Source of the DNA: Schoenoplectus triqueter
Taxonomy: Eukaryota > Streptophyta > Magnoliopsida > Poales > Cyperaceae
NCBI GenBank assembly: GCA_964058805.1
Contig: CAXKVV010000008.1
Location: forward strand, 248,001 to 312,000
Length of the DNA stretch: 64,000 nucleotides
Direction: 5' to 3'
The translations under genes and the position numbers were made by a program. The notes under the pieces were generated by a model. It searched no databases and had not been told where the DNA came from. It saw nothing but the letters and a program-made list of their open reading frames with translations. How positions within the stretch are numbered: position 1 is the first letter of the stretch; the number at the start of each line of letters is the position of its first letter. This document shows positions 11,781 through 23,537 of this stretch, piece by piece.

Positions 11781-13153
11781 TCTCTCTATATATATGATAT
11801 CTTTTATCTCAAAAAGTGTTCGTCACATTATAACTTTCTGCTCATAGAAAAAATTTAAATTGCAAAGAAATTTATTTAATATTTTTTTGTGTGTTTAAAA
11901 TTAGCTCTTAGCTCTTATATGATTTATATAAAGAAATTGAAATGGAAATCAACTTTTAGAGTGCGTATATCCAAGCACAAATGATGATATTCATATGTTT
12001 AGCTCTTTTTCTGACCTTGTAAAACAACAGCTTAATTGCTTAACCTTAATGTACTATGTACTTTAATTTTTTTTTGTATTTTCTTACATATATATCTTAA
12101 CTAATCATTTTTTTGTATTTTATTACGTATATATCTTAACAAGTCAAACAATATATATACACTAATGGCATAGAGCACGAAAAATTTCTAAATGAATTGG
12201 GTTAAAATTTTGGGACTTACGATGAACTTGCTTACTGGTGTTATGCATAACTATTTACTTGATAATATACATTTACATACTAATGGAAAGTTTACAAATG
12301 ATTTTCATACCATGAGATGAGATGCAATTTAGGGGACGTGTGATAATTTATTGCCAATTTTGTAATTTTTACTAAAAAAAATGAAAGAACGCAATATGTG
12401 GAATTGTAATTAATTAAAATGAATTTAATAGTTTCCTTGTATTAATGTACTTAGATTTATACTACAAATTAAAGGATGTTAAATGGGGGTATATTTGATA
12501 CTAAAAGAGAAAATTTGATCTCAGCTCTCTCAATATTGAAATTATTGATCTGAAAATAGCACTTCCTTTTGTAATAAACTATTTATCAATACAGATGAAT
12601 GGCTAGACCCTTGTTCCTTTTAAAAGAACAGATCATTTTTCCCTGCATTCCATTGTGTCGATCATTTGTCTGTAAATTTTGTAAAACTTTTACTCTTATT
12701 AATAAAGTTCTCTGTTAGCCATTCGTTAATTGCCCTTAAACAAAGATTAATTTAAAGAGCATCCATTAAATCTTCTTAAAATCGTCTATATTTGAGATAT
12801 TGATTATTATAAAATTTTGATGGATTAATTTATTCTAAAAATATTTTTTAATGTTTTCTATTTGTTCCATTTATAAAAATATATTTAAATATTCTTAGTT
12901 CAAAAATTTATGAAATCTGCATGGAGGACTTTTCCTTGCCAATATCACATTATCTGCTGACAAGAGACAAAAAGACGGAAGCAGAAAATAACACCAAATT
13001 TGATGGAGGTGGCGTAAAAACAAAAAATGCATTAATTAGGGGGACCGTCGGTTGTCACTAATCAGTAATCACCTTATAATACCGGGTCCCCCTTGGAAGT
13101 TTTTTTAACTGCTTTTCAGTGCAATTTACAAATTGTTGTTTGATAACTAATAA
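11781..13153. other. AT-rich spacer, no gene seen
   Basis: No supported gene or clear element. Near 13040-13092 a short GC patch has GGGGGACCGTCGG and CCGGGTCCCCC facing each other, which could form a hairpin. Confidence 0.4.
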
Positions 13154-13547
13154 GAGGATGTTTCCATGCCACTAATTTTTCGTATCATGTGATGCTATGA
13201 ATTCATCTTCTCATTTATATTTCAAATTTTAAATATCGATATTGTTCGTATCCATAGAAGATGTATAATATATAAAATTTCATAAAAATTTGAGTTCAAT
13301 TCATATCAAAACAAGTGGTCTAAAAATGAATAAATCAAGTTAATTGTGATTGATTTATTTCATTAAATTTATTTTTAGACCTTTTGATCTAGTACGACAA
13401 GAGCTTCAAAAGTCAAGAGAATTTACAAGTATATTTTTTTTCTGCAAAAAATATAAATGAGATAACTATTTGGACTTGAAATTTCGATATTGAAATTTGA
13501 AATAATAATGAAAATATGAGACATCTTGTGACATTAGAACCTTCCTC
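13154..13547. mobile_element. Foldback MITE, GAGGATGTTTCC type
   Basis: The left arm (GAGGATGTTTCCATGCCACT, then TATTTCAAATTTTAAATATCGATAT) is matched in reverse complement by 13475-13547, which ends in TTCCTC. The inner TGGTCTAAAAATGAATAA pairs with TTATTTTTAGACC nearby. No target duplication could be confirmed. Confidence 0.55.
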
Positions 13548-14290
13548 AATTGATAATTACTTCTAGTGGGATGCTAATTGTTATTTTTTTGTGCCCTATG
13601 TAGACTGCTTCTATAAATTATAAAATTTATAATGTAAAGGCATCGTATTCAATGATTTAAATTTATCATTTGAAATCGGTTTAATATATTTTAAATTAAA
13701 TTCAACAAAGAACGTCGTATGCTTAAAACTCATCCTAGCTTTACTCATAAAATTTTAGTTTTACTCTTAACGTCAATCTAAGTAGTACTATGGATGCATG
13801 AGGTTCAGATGAAATATCTTTTTCTCCGTTTGGCAAGAGTAATAAAATTAAAATGGAATAAATATTAAATCATTTTAAACAGTGATATTTGATAGTGATG
13901 AAGTGAATAGACGAAGTAATTTGTGTAAAATATATTAAAAAAAATTGATACTTTAATTTTAAAACATCTATGTAAGTATTTTAGTTTTATTTCATCTTAA
14001 ATTATTTTATTTTCATACTTTAAAGTTTTATTATAGTTTTACTACACCTATAAACAATGAGTTTACTTAATTAATAAAAATGTACGTCCGGATTTTCATA
14101 AAGTAAAAATGTTATCAACCTAAATTATCATAAAGTAATAGAAAGTTTTCCTTTGTGGGCGCTTCCTTGTTCCTAGAATATTCTACCAATAATGTCAATT
14201 CATTCACATGCGGCACTAATCAGTCATCACTACTCTAGCTATACTATACCCTCATCAATAGAAATTATTGATAATATATAATATACTCAT

Positions 14291-14670
14291 ATAGAGTTGC
14301 TGTAGCACAAATGATTTATATGTTATAGATTATTTTTTTTCATTTTAAAATATAAATAGTCAATTTGATCACTCAAAATGATTTTCATATAAAATTTTAG
14401 TTGTAAATTAAATTATATATATATATATTATTTTTTACTATTTTTTAGATAGTTAGAAATTCATTTCTTTTGAATTACTCACAATATCTAAATCAAGTGA
14501 TTTTCTAACTATCTAAAAAATAGTTAAAAAAAATTTCAAAATAAAATTGGATCTATAACTAGATTTTCGTATGAAAATCATTTTGAGGGATCGAATCGAC
14601 AATTTAAACTTTAAAAATAAAGAACTGATTTTTAGCACACAGACCTTCCATGCCACGCAAAGTATCGTAG
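14291..14670. mobile_element. MITE family F1, copy c
   Basis: Carries TCACTCAAAATGATTTTCAT on the left and ATGAAAATCATTTTGAGGGA on the right, as in copies a and b, with GTTGCTGTAGCACAAA at the left end and TTTTTAGCACACAGA near the right. More degenerate than the other two copies. Confidence 0.65.
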
Positions 14671-14698
14671 TTAAACTCTAATATATAATATGCAATGA

Positions 14699-15049
14699 GT
14701 AAAGATAGTGCTTTCAGTGAGGTTAACTCAAAAATATATCAAATCACTCAAATTTTTGATTTATCATACTTAAGTTCGGGTGTTTTAAGTTTTCTAAGTT
14801 ACTGTTTTCAATTTTTAAAAATGATATACAAATATCAAATATTTTATTATTATTTTTAGAGTTGATTTTTCAAAATGAAAATAATGACTTAGAAAACTCA
14901 AAACACCTTAAATTTTTATATCCCATAAAGTTTCATATGAATAATTTAATGGTTATGATAAATTAAATTTTTGAGATGATTTGATATATTTTTTAAATTA
15001 AACTTACAAAAAATCTTTGTGAGTGTTTAAATTCATGATATCTTTACTC

Positions 15050-15050
<1 letters not shown>
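14699..15050. mobile_element. MITE family F2, copy b
   Basis: Left end TAAAGATAGTG and right end ATGATATCTTTA, with inner ACTCAAAAATATATCAAATC and its decayed complement, match copy a at 10569-10920. It is followed directly by (TA)n(GA)n. Confidence 0.7.

Positions 15051-15101
<51 letters not shown>
15051..15101. repeat. (TA)n(GA)n microsatellite
   Basis: About 28 bases of TA followed by about 20 bases of GA, placed exactly between MITE F2b and MITE F4a. Confidence 0.9.
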
Positions 15102-15102
<1 letters not shown>

Positions 15103-15423
15103 TTATATTACCATTAGTCGCGAAGTAGAAAATGTATTTTGTGCTTCGCATTGAATCTCTTATTTTCAAATTCAAAAGACCAATTAAGCTGTTCAATGTA
15201 ATTTTCATATTAATTAATGATTGGAGACCAAAAATTATATATTTTTAATTTTTTTTACTATTTTTATAGGGCTATAAAATCATTATTATTAAAAAAAAAA
15301 TTCTACCCCTAAAATAAATAGCAAAAAAATTTGGTCCCCAAACATATTATAGTACAGATGTCACGTTGAATGGTTGCATCAGTCAAATTGATTTCATACT
15401 TTGTGACTAACCGTAGCATAACT
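15101..15423. mobile_element. MITE family F4, copy a
   Basis: Left end ATTAGTCGCGAAGTAGAAAA and right end TTGTGACTAACCGTAGCATA are inverted repeats; inner GTTCAATGTAATTTTCATAT faces its complement. The right end runs into (CT)n(TA)n. The best-preserved copy of this family is at 58236-58633. Confidence 0.75.
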
Positions 15424-16898
15424 CTCTCTCTCTATATATATATATAATAAAAAATGCATAGATAATTCGATATAAATTATAAAAGCCATATAGTGGGTGG
15501 GTTTAGGCCCCACGCTACCAATCAGTAGGCATAACCCATAAGACTCGGTCCTTCAAAAAATTTAGTTATTATTCGGTCTTCATAAGTCTGGTTCGACCAT
15601 TTCTAATGGTAAAAGTCTGACTCAATCTTTAAAAAATGAACCCTTCTAACTCGGCCATTTCTTTAATATTTAATATTATATATTAATTATACTTAAAAAT
15701 TCAAAAAAAAAAAATAATCAATTAAAATAAATGTCAAAACAGAAAAACAAAAATTTAATATTTTATTTTAATATAAATTAACATTAAAAAATACATAATC
15801 ATTAAAAAAACTTACATGTCGACTCTTATTCGATCCTTACCCGACTTTTAGAATCCAGAGAATTTGATAAAGATCAGATCATTTCTTAAAAATCAAATCT
15901 TTTAAACTCGATCCTTTAAAAACTCTTATCAAACTCAATAAGCTCATAGGCCTCTTAAGCTTGAGAGGACCTTCAAAAATCGGACCTAACTCGATGCCGG
16001 CCAACCCGCTTACTCGTCTCTACCTCGATCGTGCATTTATTAATATGCAAGTGGACAGCTAGCGGACATGGTGTTATTATTGAACAACATAAAACAAAAT
16101 GCTTATATATGTAGAATAATCAATCGTTAACTTAGGAACATTTTCTAAGGACCGGCTACCTAACGAATTTGGAAAGGTAGTATATGTTGTTGCATGGTTT
16201 ATTCGGGGAAAGGACTCGCTATTGATATTTTTGTTCATGCTTGGTTTTTTAATGACAGCAAAATAATTTTTTCATGCTTGTTATTTTAATCGATCGATTG
16301 GCATGCGCGCAGTGATGCTCATTATCGTTGAATTAATTGGAGAAAACAATTAATGATAGTAAGTAATTGATTTAAAGGCAATCAATAGTCCATAAAGAAA
16401 ACGGAAACGAAATTAAGAAGTAAATTAATAACGTAAATCATAAATAAAATGTTCGAGGGATAATATAGACTTGAATAATTCTTATTCTCTTTTCAATATC
16501 TCCGAAATATACTTTTGACCTAAAGCCCTCCAGGAAGAAGAAACTTTTTGTAAGATTTACTCAAGGTTTATGGTCTGGTGACATTTTACAAGTTGTCCTC
16601 TTAGAACAATATTCCAATCCACTAACTAGATTACCTTATTCTTCAAAACTGATACATTTATTCATGAAAACGACATCGATCCAGCGAATATATTCATGAA
16701 ATCAAATTAAACCACTTGGCAACTTTAACCATAAACTTCACATGAATTAATTAATAAGATATATCGACAGACTCACAAGTCGCAAACAATCAATTTCAGA
16801 ATTGCATCTTCAATTCTTTTTCATCCATTTTTTTTTCTTTTAATTTCCTACTAGGATGAGGATGGTCGATCTCGCAAATAATATTCTTACAAACTTAT
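15424..16898. other. Spacer with degenerate GA/CT-flanked and CG-patch repeats, no gene seen
   Basis: No supported coding sequence. 15540-16020 has recurrent ACTCGGTCCTTC, TTCGACC and CTCGATCC phrases, resembling a decayed copy of the GACCCGACCC-type MITEs. The stretch just left of 16899 would include the 3'UTR of the DUF1677 gene. Confidence 0.4.
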
Positions 16899-17417
16899 TC
16901 ACCCCTCCTGGGCCATGGTCGAGCAATCCATCGACCAGCCAGCGTCTATTTTCTGACAACTTACATCTGAAAAATCGCTGCTATCAGTACAATCCATCTC
17001 ATCATAGTTCTGAGGCACAACCTTTTGGCACCGTTGTGTGTACTGTGCCGACCTTGCCGGCCTAGGCGAGTCAAGGCACCGTCTCATCATCTTTCGCACA
17101 GCTGCTACAAGGTGCTCAACAGGATTTACAGGCGGCGCCACTGCCCGAAATTTGCTGAAAAAGCTGATATGGCGATCAATTGCCTCCTCAGTCGTGATAC
17201 GACACCCTGACCGTCGTATCTCGTCCTTGACCGCCTCAGCGCACAAGCCGCAAATCCAACTGCCGAGATACCTCTCGCGTACCGTCTCTATGTACTCTAG
17301 CGTGCACTCCTCCGTCAAACCACAACACACGCACCTGACCTGTTCGGATTCCACCTCTGGTGATATCTTCGGAAGAGGCGGCTCCGCCTCAATGTAATTT
17401 TTGGGAAGGGACTCCAT
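16899..17417 (-). CDS. DUF1677 family protein (plant-specific, cysteine-rich), 172 residues
   Basis: A single open frame without introns ends in TGA at 16899. I chose the ATG at 17417-17415 (MESLPKNYIEAEPPLP) because the upstream in-frame extension to 17504 reads like leader DNA rather than the family's N-terminus. Seen: Cys at 29, 31, 32 and 38 (VRCVCCGLTEEC), Cys at 56 and 59 (WICGLCAEAVKDE), then a basic helix and a Ser/Asp-rich tail. GLTEEC followed by the WICGLC block is the signature of DUF1677. The cysteine spacing suggests metal binding, but that is inference and the family has no settled function. The leader at 17418-17870 is CT-rich on the plus strand, so purine-rich in the transcript. 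Confidence 0.88.
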   Translation of the reverse strand: MESLPKNYIEAEPPLPKISPEVESEQVRCVCCGLTEECTLEYIETVRERYLGSWICGLCAEAVKDEIRRSGCRITTEEAIDRHISFFSKFRAVAPPVNPVEHLVAAVRKMMRRCLDSPRPARSAQYTQRCQKVVPQNYDEMDCTDSSDFSDVSCQKIDAGWSMDCSTMAQEG

Positions 17418-18292
17418 AAATATATGTATATCTCCGTTGGGAAACGCAAGTGAGAGAGATGAGAGTAAAATACGGAGAGGTAAGTTTACCGCTCCTTCTC
17501 CCACACGGCGAAGGTGGACTCCCGTTCTCTGTTTCGCTTCTCTTCTTCTTGGTGGGGACCACCGGCCGGTCTCATCGGAGGTTGATTCTTTCCCTCTTTG
17601 TAATCCCCTCTCGTCGGCTGCTCTCTCTTTTCTCTGTGTGCTGCCTGCCTCACTATTTTATCTTCTGAGAAGTTTATGGCACCTTTTTTCTCTCTCCTTC
17701 CCTCTTTGCCGAGTTCTTATGTTGCGTATCCCAGAGGGTTTTCATCCATCACCTCAGTCTCTGCGTTGTGTTTGGATATATTAGGAATAACAATGCTGTG
17801 GGACCGGTTTTCAGTGACTTGTTTTTTCCATCTAGTTCAGAACACCGGGTTTTACCATGTTTTGGGAGAGGGTTGACCGTCGGCCAAAACCCAAAAGTTT
17901 CGATTTAATTGTTTCTGATTTGATTTTTTTTTCAAACGGTAAATTACCATTAATGGCTGCCATAATTTCTATTAGTAGGACTTCCAAGATGCAAAATCAA
18001 TGTAGTGATAAAGTGACGATAAAAATTATGAAATTAGACAAGCAGACAGAAAAATCGAACCCCATAAGCTCCAAATAATTTAGCGTCCTCTGGAAGTCAA
18101 ATAATTTAAATATCTTTTTGAATGAAATCAAATAATTTAAAGGTCATTAGACATCAAATACAATGAGTTTTATCATACTTAATATAGTTTTGAGTTTTGA
18201 ATTTAGCCCAAGCGTCAACATTTGAGAAGCAAAATAATATTTTAGTTCATAATTTCAATCTTTGAAGAATGTTAACTTCTACAACTTATGAT
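17418..18292. other. Leader/promoter region of the DUF1677 gene and spacer
   Basis: 17418-17780 is less AT-rich than its surroundings and strongly strand-asymmetric (CT-rich on plus), as plant 5' leaders often are. Frames on the plus strand here are shadows. No clear TATA box could be fixed. 17880-18290 shows nothing recognisable. Confidence 0.4.
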
Positions 18293-18468
18293 CAGGGATG
18301 AAGCCAAACTTCGATGTAGAGAATTAAAAATTGAATTAGTTTTAGAGGGTCAAAATTTAAAAGTTTTCTTCATTATAAATAATTTTTTTTTTTGAAAATG
18401 TATATTTTTAAAAAAATGGTCAGAGGAATCATCCAATCCTCTGACACTATGTAAATCTGCCCCGTCCT
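18293..18468. mobile_element. Possible small hAT-like fragment
   Basis: Left end CAGGGATGAAGCCA resembles the CAGGGGCGGAGCCA terminus of many plant hAT elements; the right end has CTGCCCCGTCC. The terminal match is weak and no target duplication was found. Confidence 0.3.
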
Positions 18469-18596
18469 TATGACAATTTGGAAAACAAAACGACATAATT
18501 GAAATGAGACGGAAAAGAGGAGCATAATAATTTTTCATGACAATTAATACAAAAATACTATATTATTCTTAAGAAAAATTATATTGGAAAGTAATA

Positions 18597-19170
18597 TCAG
18601 GGCAGAGGCAGCTGGGGCTGCCCCCCAATTTTTCAAGAAATCCAATGTATTATTTCATAATAATTCAAAAAATTATATTTTTGACTAGCGGTGTTAATTA
18701 TTGATCCGACCCAACGGGTTAACTCAATCCGACCCGACCCGACATAACTCGAAATCGGTGTTTAATTTTTTTGATCCGAATCGGGTCGGGTCGGGTTCGG
18801 ATCAACCCGACCCGACCCGATTAATTATATTTTTTAAAGTAATTTTGTAATTTAGTACTAATTAAAGCTTCAATATACACTAATTATAAACTAATTAAGA
18901 TTAATTATAAATTAATTAATATTTATTGCTTAAAATTATATAAAATTAATTAATAAATATTTAATTATTTTACACAGGTCGGGTCGGGTCGACCCATGAC
19001 TCGTTGGGTTGGGTATGAATCAAAAAAATTTTACCCGAATTTAATCAGGTCGGATTCAGTTCATATCAAGAAAAATAATAAAATAATGTGACCGAATCCG
19101 ACCCGACCCGACCCAATAACACTTCTAGTTTTGCCCGTCCCAAATTTTCTCGCTCTAGCCATTGTCTGGC
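18597..19170. mobile_element. GACCCGACCC-type MITE nested in an older element
   Basis: An inner element of about 445 bases (18684-19128) runs from CTAGCGGTGTTAATTATTG to CAATAACACTTCTAG, with many GGGTCGGGT/ACCCGACCC blocks facing each other across an AT core. Outside it, 18597-18680 (GGCTGCCCCCC) and 19129-19170 (TTTTGCCCGTCCC) look like the two halves of an interrupted older element. Confidence 0.6.
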
Positions 19171-19409
19171 CCCTTGCATCTAACTGGTAGACTGGTAGTC
19201 ATGCTGTTTATTACATTTCTTTATCAAATATGTGTTTGAGTCTTTGTTTTACTACGTTAAATTTTATTCGTATAAAGTGATAATTTATATTTGACTCCGC
19301 GACAAATTTAATTAAATTCTAAATTATAATTTGTTTCACAAATTTGTTTTCAGCTCGGTTGAACTCATAGCACGAGTTATTTTTTTGTCACAAGCGTTGA
19401 TTGGCTGGC

Positions 19410-19760
19410 AGATACATATATGACGAAATATAAAATATTTTGATAATTTATGTTATATCTCTCATTTTTAAATTTAAAGTACGGATCCAACCGTTCAATG
19501 TGATCTTCATATTAAAATATGTTTGGAGATTAAATTTATATTTTTTCAAAAATTCTTATTTTTTAGGGATAAAAAATGTATTGATCTAATGATGTTTATA
19601 TCTTAAAAAATAGAACAAATTCCAAAAAGAAAATATAAAATTTATTCTCTAAATATATTTTATATAGAGCGCATTAAATGATTGAATCTGTTTTTTAATT
19701 TCAAAAAAATATGATACAAAATTTAAAATATATTATATAGTTCACAATTCACCGTAATAT
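19410..19760. mobile_element. MITE family F4, degenerate copy
   Basis: CCAACCGTTCAATGTGATCT followed by TTCATATTAAAATATGTTTG matches the inner arm of the element at 58236-58633, and the right half carries the decayed complement (ATATTTTATATAGAGCGCATT). Termini are too eroded to fix. Confidence 0.5.
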
Positions 19761-20153
19761 AATTCTGTATTATATGTATTTATTTTTCTTGAAATCAGGT
19801 TTGATTCTTAGTCGACTAAATTGATGGTTCATGTTTGGGTATTTCGGTAATTTTCGTAAAAAAAAATTAAAAAAAAAAAGTTTCAGAATTGGTGAACTGG
19901 TGTCAGGTCGAACAGCTAGACGGAAAGAGAAATTCCAGCGTATCTGGTTATACTGATCTGGAATAAATATTTTTCCCAAAAACTGAAATAATATTGGGAC
20001 AGAGACTTGAGCGAGGTGGGGTCCGCCGTAAAATGATTGGGTATTTTGTTGGGTCCACGATGGAGCTCATAGCGAGAGCCACATCAGCTGATGTGCTGGA
20101 GTTGGGTCCCATAAATCATGTGGGCATTGCCCAGCTGTCATCTTGGTTTGTCT

Positions 20154-20470
20154 TAGAGTGGCAATCGGCAGGTTGGTTGAGGTTTGAGTTCAGGCAAGTC
20201 ACTTTGATTTTTTGAAAAAAAAAAAAATAGATCGAATCGGATCTGATTAATTTATATTTGATTTTTTTAGAATTTAGATTAATTTTGATTGGATTATAAG
20301 TTATTTAATTTTAATTCGTGTCAGATCATATTCGGACCGAGTTGAATTAGTTTGATTTTTAAAAAAATAGACCAGATCAAATTCAAATTAAAACGAATTT
20401 CTCAAATCGTATCAGGTTCAAATCCAAACGAGTATTTGTCAGATCATGTCTAATTTTGGCCACCTCTAGC
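20154..20470. mobile_element. hAT-like MITE with TAGAGTGGC ends
   Basis: Left end TAGAGTGGCAATCGG and right end TTTTGGCCACCTCTA are imperfect inverted repeats. The interior has repeated GATCGAATCGGATCTG and CAGATCATRTTC phrases, like the CG-rich MITE at 18684-19128. The 8-base flanks do not match well enough to claim a target duplication. Confidence 0.45.
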
Positions 20471-21038
20471 TGTCTCCCATAAATCATAGACCATAAGGCC
20501 AATTCGTTTTAGCGTCTCCAAAACCCTAATGAACAAATAAATAAACAAATAGCTTGCCAATTCAGCTAGACAAATAGATTGTTCTTTTTTAATTTTTCTT
20601 ATTATTAATCTTTTGATTATAATTATTATTGTAAACATATGATTGTGCTAGCTAATTAATGAAGCAGCATAAAAACCTATCTTTAAAGAAAGTCATTATC
20701 AAGTTGGAAAAACAACTCAGTGCTATGGATTATTTAACTTGCAATAAAAATGTTATAAAGAAAATTTCATCGATGTCTAAATAGTGGATGCGAAAGTTAG
20801 AAAGCAGATTGGTCTTTTATAACTAATCAGAGACGACATGCGAAATCACACCATGTGAAGCTACGATAGAAGATAGCGATAGGTAATGACTGTGAGATGT
20901 GGGGTCAGCTCATGTGGACTGTGGACACCTACCACGTGGCTCTATCTGCGGCCACATACTCCTCATTTCTTGTCAGCTTATGAAAATGACAAGTAAATAA
21001 TTATTAGAGATGGCGATGCTCTCTCATCTCCATTATAT

Positions 21039-21349
21039 ACAGTTTTTAGTAATAATAAGTTTTATTAAATTAATATTATTAAAAATAAGAGTGAGAAACG
21101 TAAAATTTCAAATATATGAATGACAGCGCGTCACTGGCAGTGGCGCGTTTCGTTCAAACCCCGCGCAAGTGAGATGGAGAGGCGCTGCGCGTTTTGTATA
21201 TATAAGAAGCAAACGCGCCACTGCCAGTGGCGCGTTTCGTCCGCGCCACTGGCAGTGGAGCGCTGCCATTCATATATTTGAAATTTTACGTTTCTCACTC
21301 TCATTTTTAATAATATTAATTTAATAAAACTTATTATTACTAAAAACTG
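21039..21349. mobile_element. Mutator-like MITE with palindromic core and 9-bp target duplication
   Basis: Terminal arms (CAGTTTTTAGTAATAATAAG at the left, its exact complement at the right) continue for over 80 bases with few mismatches. The element is flanked by a perfect 9-base direct repeat CCATTATAT at 21030-21038 and 21350-21358, the size made by Mutator-like transposases. The core is GC-rich and holds three copies of a 19-base palindrome, GCGCCACTGCCAGTGGCGC or a close variant. No coding capacity. Confidence 0.8.
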
Positions 21350-21359
21350 CCATTATATG

Positions 21360-23060
21360 TTACATTGTTACCATTTTTTCTTCCTCTGCTGCTTGAACTG
21401 AACAGAAAACAGTGAACAGCATCATACATTACAGAGCTATGATTTGTAAAAATACGTACTGAATAATTGACTTCAGCATTTGATTTGTATTAATTACACA
21501 CTGTGAGTCTCTTGTAAATGAACTGATAACATTTTGAGATGGATTAACATCTTTTAACAATATAATGCATGAGGAAAAAAAATACATTTGCAAATATTCC
21601 TATATAAAAAATTTCTGTTACGGTGTCATGATAATAGCAACACATCTTATATTATCGCACCGAGCCCAACCACATATCTAGTACATTTAATTCCGAGTAC
21701 GAAATAGTCTACCCGAGTATTTAAATTAATGTTTTTTCAGAATTTCTTTCCCACTTGAAAACACGTGTCAAACAAAATTATATGCAACTACAAATTTAAG
21801 CATAATAAATTGCTATTTTTTTTAAAAAAAAAAAACATAGATATCGTTGCTAAAGTCCAGGTTAGACGGCTAAATATGTCATTTATATCATTATGTGTAC
21901 CATATAATATACTACACATAATGATATAAATGACACATTGATGGTACACATAATGATATAAATGTCATATTGAGCATCAAATTTTCCTTGTTATTTTATA
22001 TATAAGGTTATCGTCGTTTTTACATACTGGGACGACCGTTCCCTTTTACATTATCTCGTTATATCACGACTGTTTCAGTTTTGTTAGTTAATGCACAAGA
22101 GTTCAATATCATGGGTTATCGCTAGTATACGCTCGACTACAGTTGAGTTATAAAAATGAAAACAAAGTCAACAATCTAATTCCCTCATAAATCCAAACTC
22201 CACCGAAGACATAACTGATAATTCTAACTAAAAACAAAAAAGTAATGATATGACATTACATGCAATTACAGAGAATCTGGTGGTCCTAAATCCTTCAGGG
22301 TACATTTGTTAGTAACCCCAACTGGAGGCTAATAGTGACATCCAAAAACAGTAGTTATCATATATCGAACTAAGAGGAGGGATTCAATGACCATAATTAT
22401 TGATATATGTTGTGCTTATTTATTTATGTATAAATTTTTAAACTTAAATTGTTGAACGTATTTTACATTATCTCAATTGTATATATATGAAAAATTATAA
22501 AATTTTAACTTTATTTCAATGGCGATCAAGTAAAGATCATAAATTTTAGTTCATTAATTTTATTAATGTTTGATGTATATATAAATAATATTGAAATGAT
22601 ATAATTTTTTATATACATATAGAATGATATATATAAAATGTTTTCTTAATTTATTATTAAAATTTAAATAGTAATTATTTAATATTTAATTTATGAGCAC
22701 CCGATGTGATACTAATGATAATGATAATTTTATCCCACCTCTTGAAATAAAATGTATAAGGTTTCAGATCTGCCCCTTTATATGAGGAGGACAATATTTT
22801 AACCCGTGTTAGACGTGGATGTATAAAAAGTTCAGAATTATATTTCCATAAACATCCTGTCTAAGTTGACAAAACTAGATACCAAGTCCGCGATTCAGGT
22901 GATTGGTAGCGATCTAAAAACAAACAAAAAGAAAATAACAATAATGTAATGATATGCAAGAAACCCACTTCAGGCATAATTTTTTTTTTTTTTTTGTGAA
23001 GTAGCTGGCGATTACCAGCTAAACTTGTATTAAGATTAAGAAAAAAATATACAGTTTGCC
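21360..23060. other. Spacer, no gene seen
   Basis: No supported gene. 21875-21975 has three copies of ACACATAATGATATAAATG, one inverted relative to the others. A poly-T tract lies at 22981-22996. The rest is unremarkable AT-rich DNA. Confidence 0.4.
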
Positions 23061-23075
23061 CTGTTATGTTATGTT

Positions 23076-23208
23076 AATCTCTCAATTTTAAAAAATCTAC
23101 CAACTAATCTCTCAATTTTAAAAAAACTACCAAGTAATCTCTCAATTTAAAAAAAAAAACTAATAAGTAATCTCTCAATTTTAAAAAAAATACCAAGTAA
23201 TTTCTATA
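23076..23208. repeat. Four-copy minisatellite, unit about 35 bases
   Basis: The unit CTACCAAGTAATCTCTCAAT plus an A-rich tail occurs four times with small length changes in the A run. It lies about 330 bases beyond the EFR3-like stop codon. Confidence 0.8.
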
Positions 23209-23537
23209 TCCCATATAATTTTTAATCCAAAAAAGTGGCAGCATAATTACATAAAGATTGTTTTGAACATCAAACCTCTTAACCCAATTTAGTCAAAAGA
23301 CCGTGCCTGATTACTTTTTCCATTTCAGTAAATTACTTACAAGTTGCAAAAGGGTAATCGAAGGCATTCCCACAAAAGTTAGCAAAATAATTTTTTATCC
23401 AACATAAAGCAGCTTATTTACGAGCTCTTCCACAAGTAGATTCTACTTGCTATGATCACAACCAATCTGCAAAAGCCTATGTGCAAACAATGTCAAGTAG
23501 CCTCAAGTGCAAAAGCCTATCTGGTGAGAGTGCCATG

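Larger units (their letters stand above)
19171..21029. other. Spacer around MITEs, no gene seen
   Basis: Outside the two elements listed here (19410-19760 and 20154-20470) no gene or RNA is recognised. 20880-20960 is moderately GC-rich without a usable frame. Confidence 0.4.

Noticed and set aside
16856..17784. Several plus-strand frames opposite the DUF1677 gene
   Set aside because: Shadows of the minus-strand gene and its leader.
7557..20530. Isolated AAACCCTAA-like telobox motifs
   Set aside because: Single short occurrences expected by chance; not placed at a recognised promoter.
23063..23208. Regular short repeats as a CRISPR-like array
   Set aside because: Unit and spacers are not distinct, the repeat is A-rich, and this is a plant nuclear region; it is a minisatellite.
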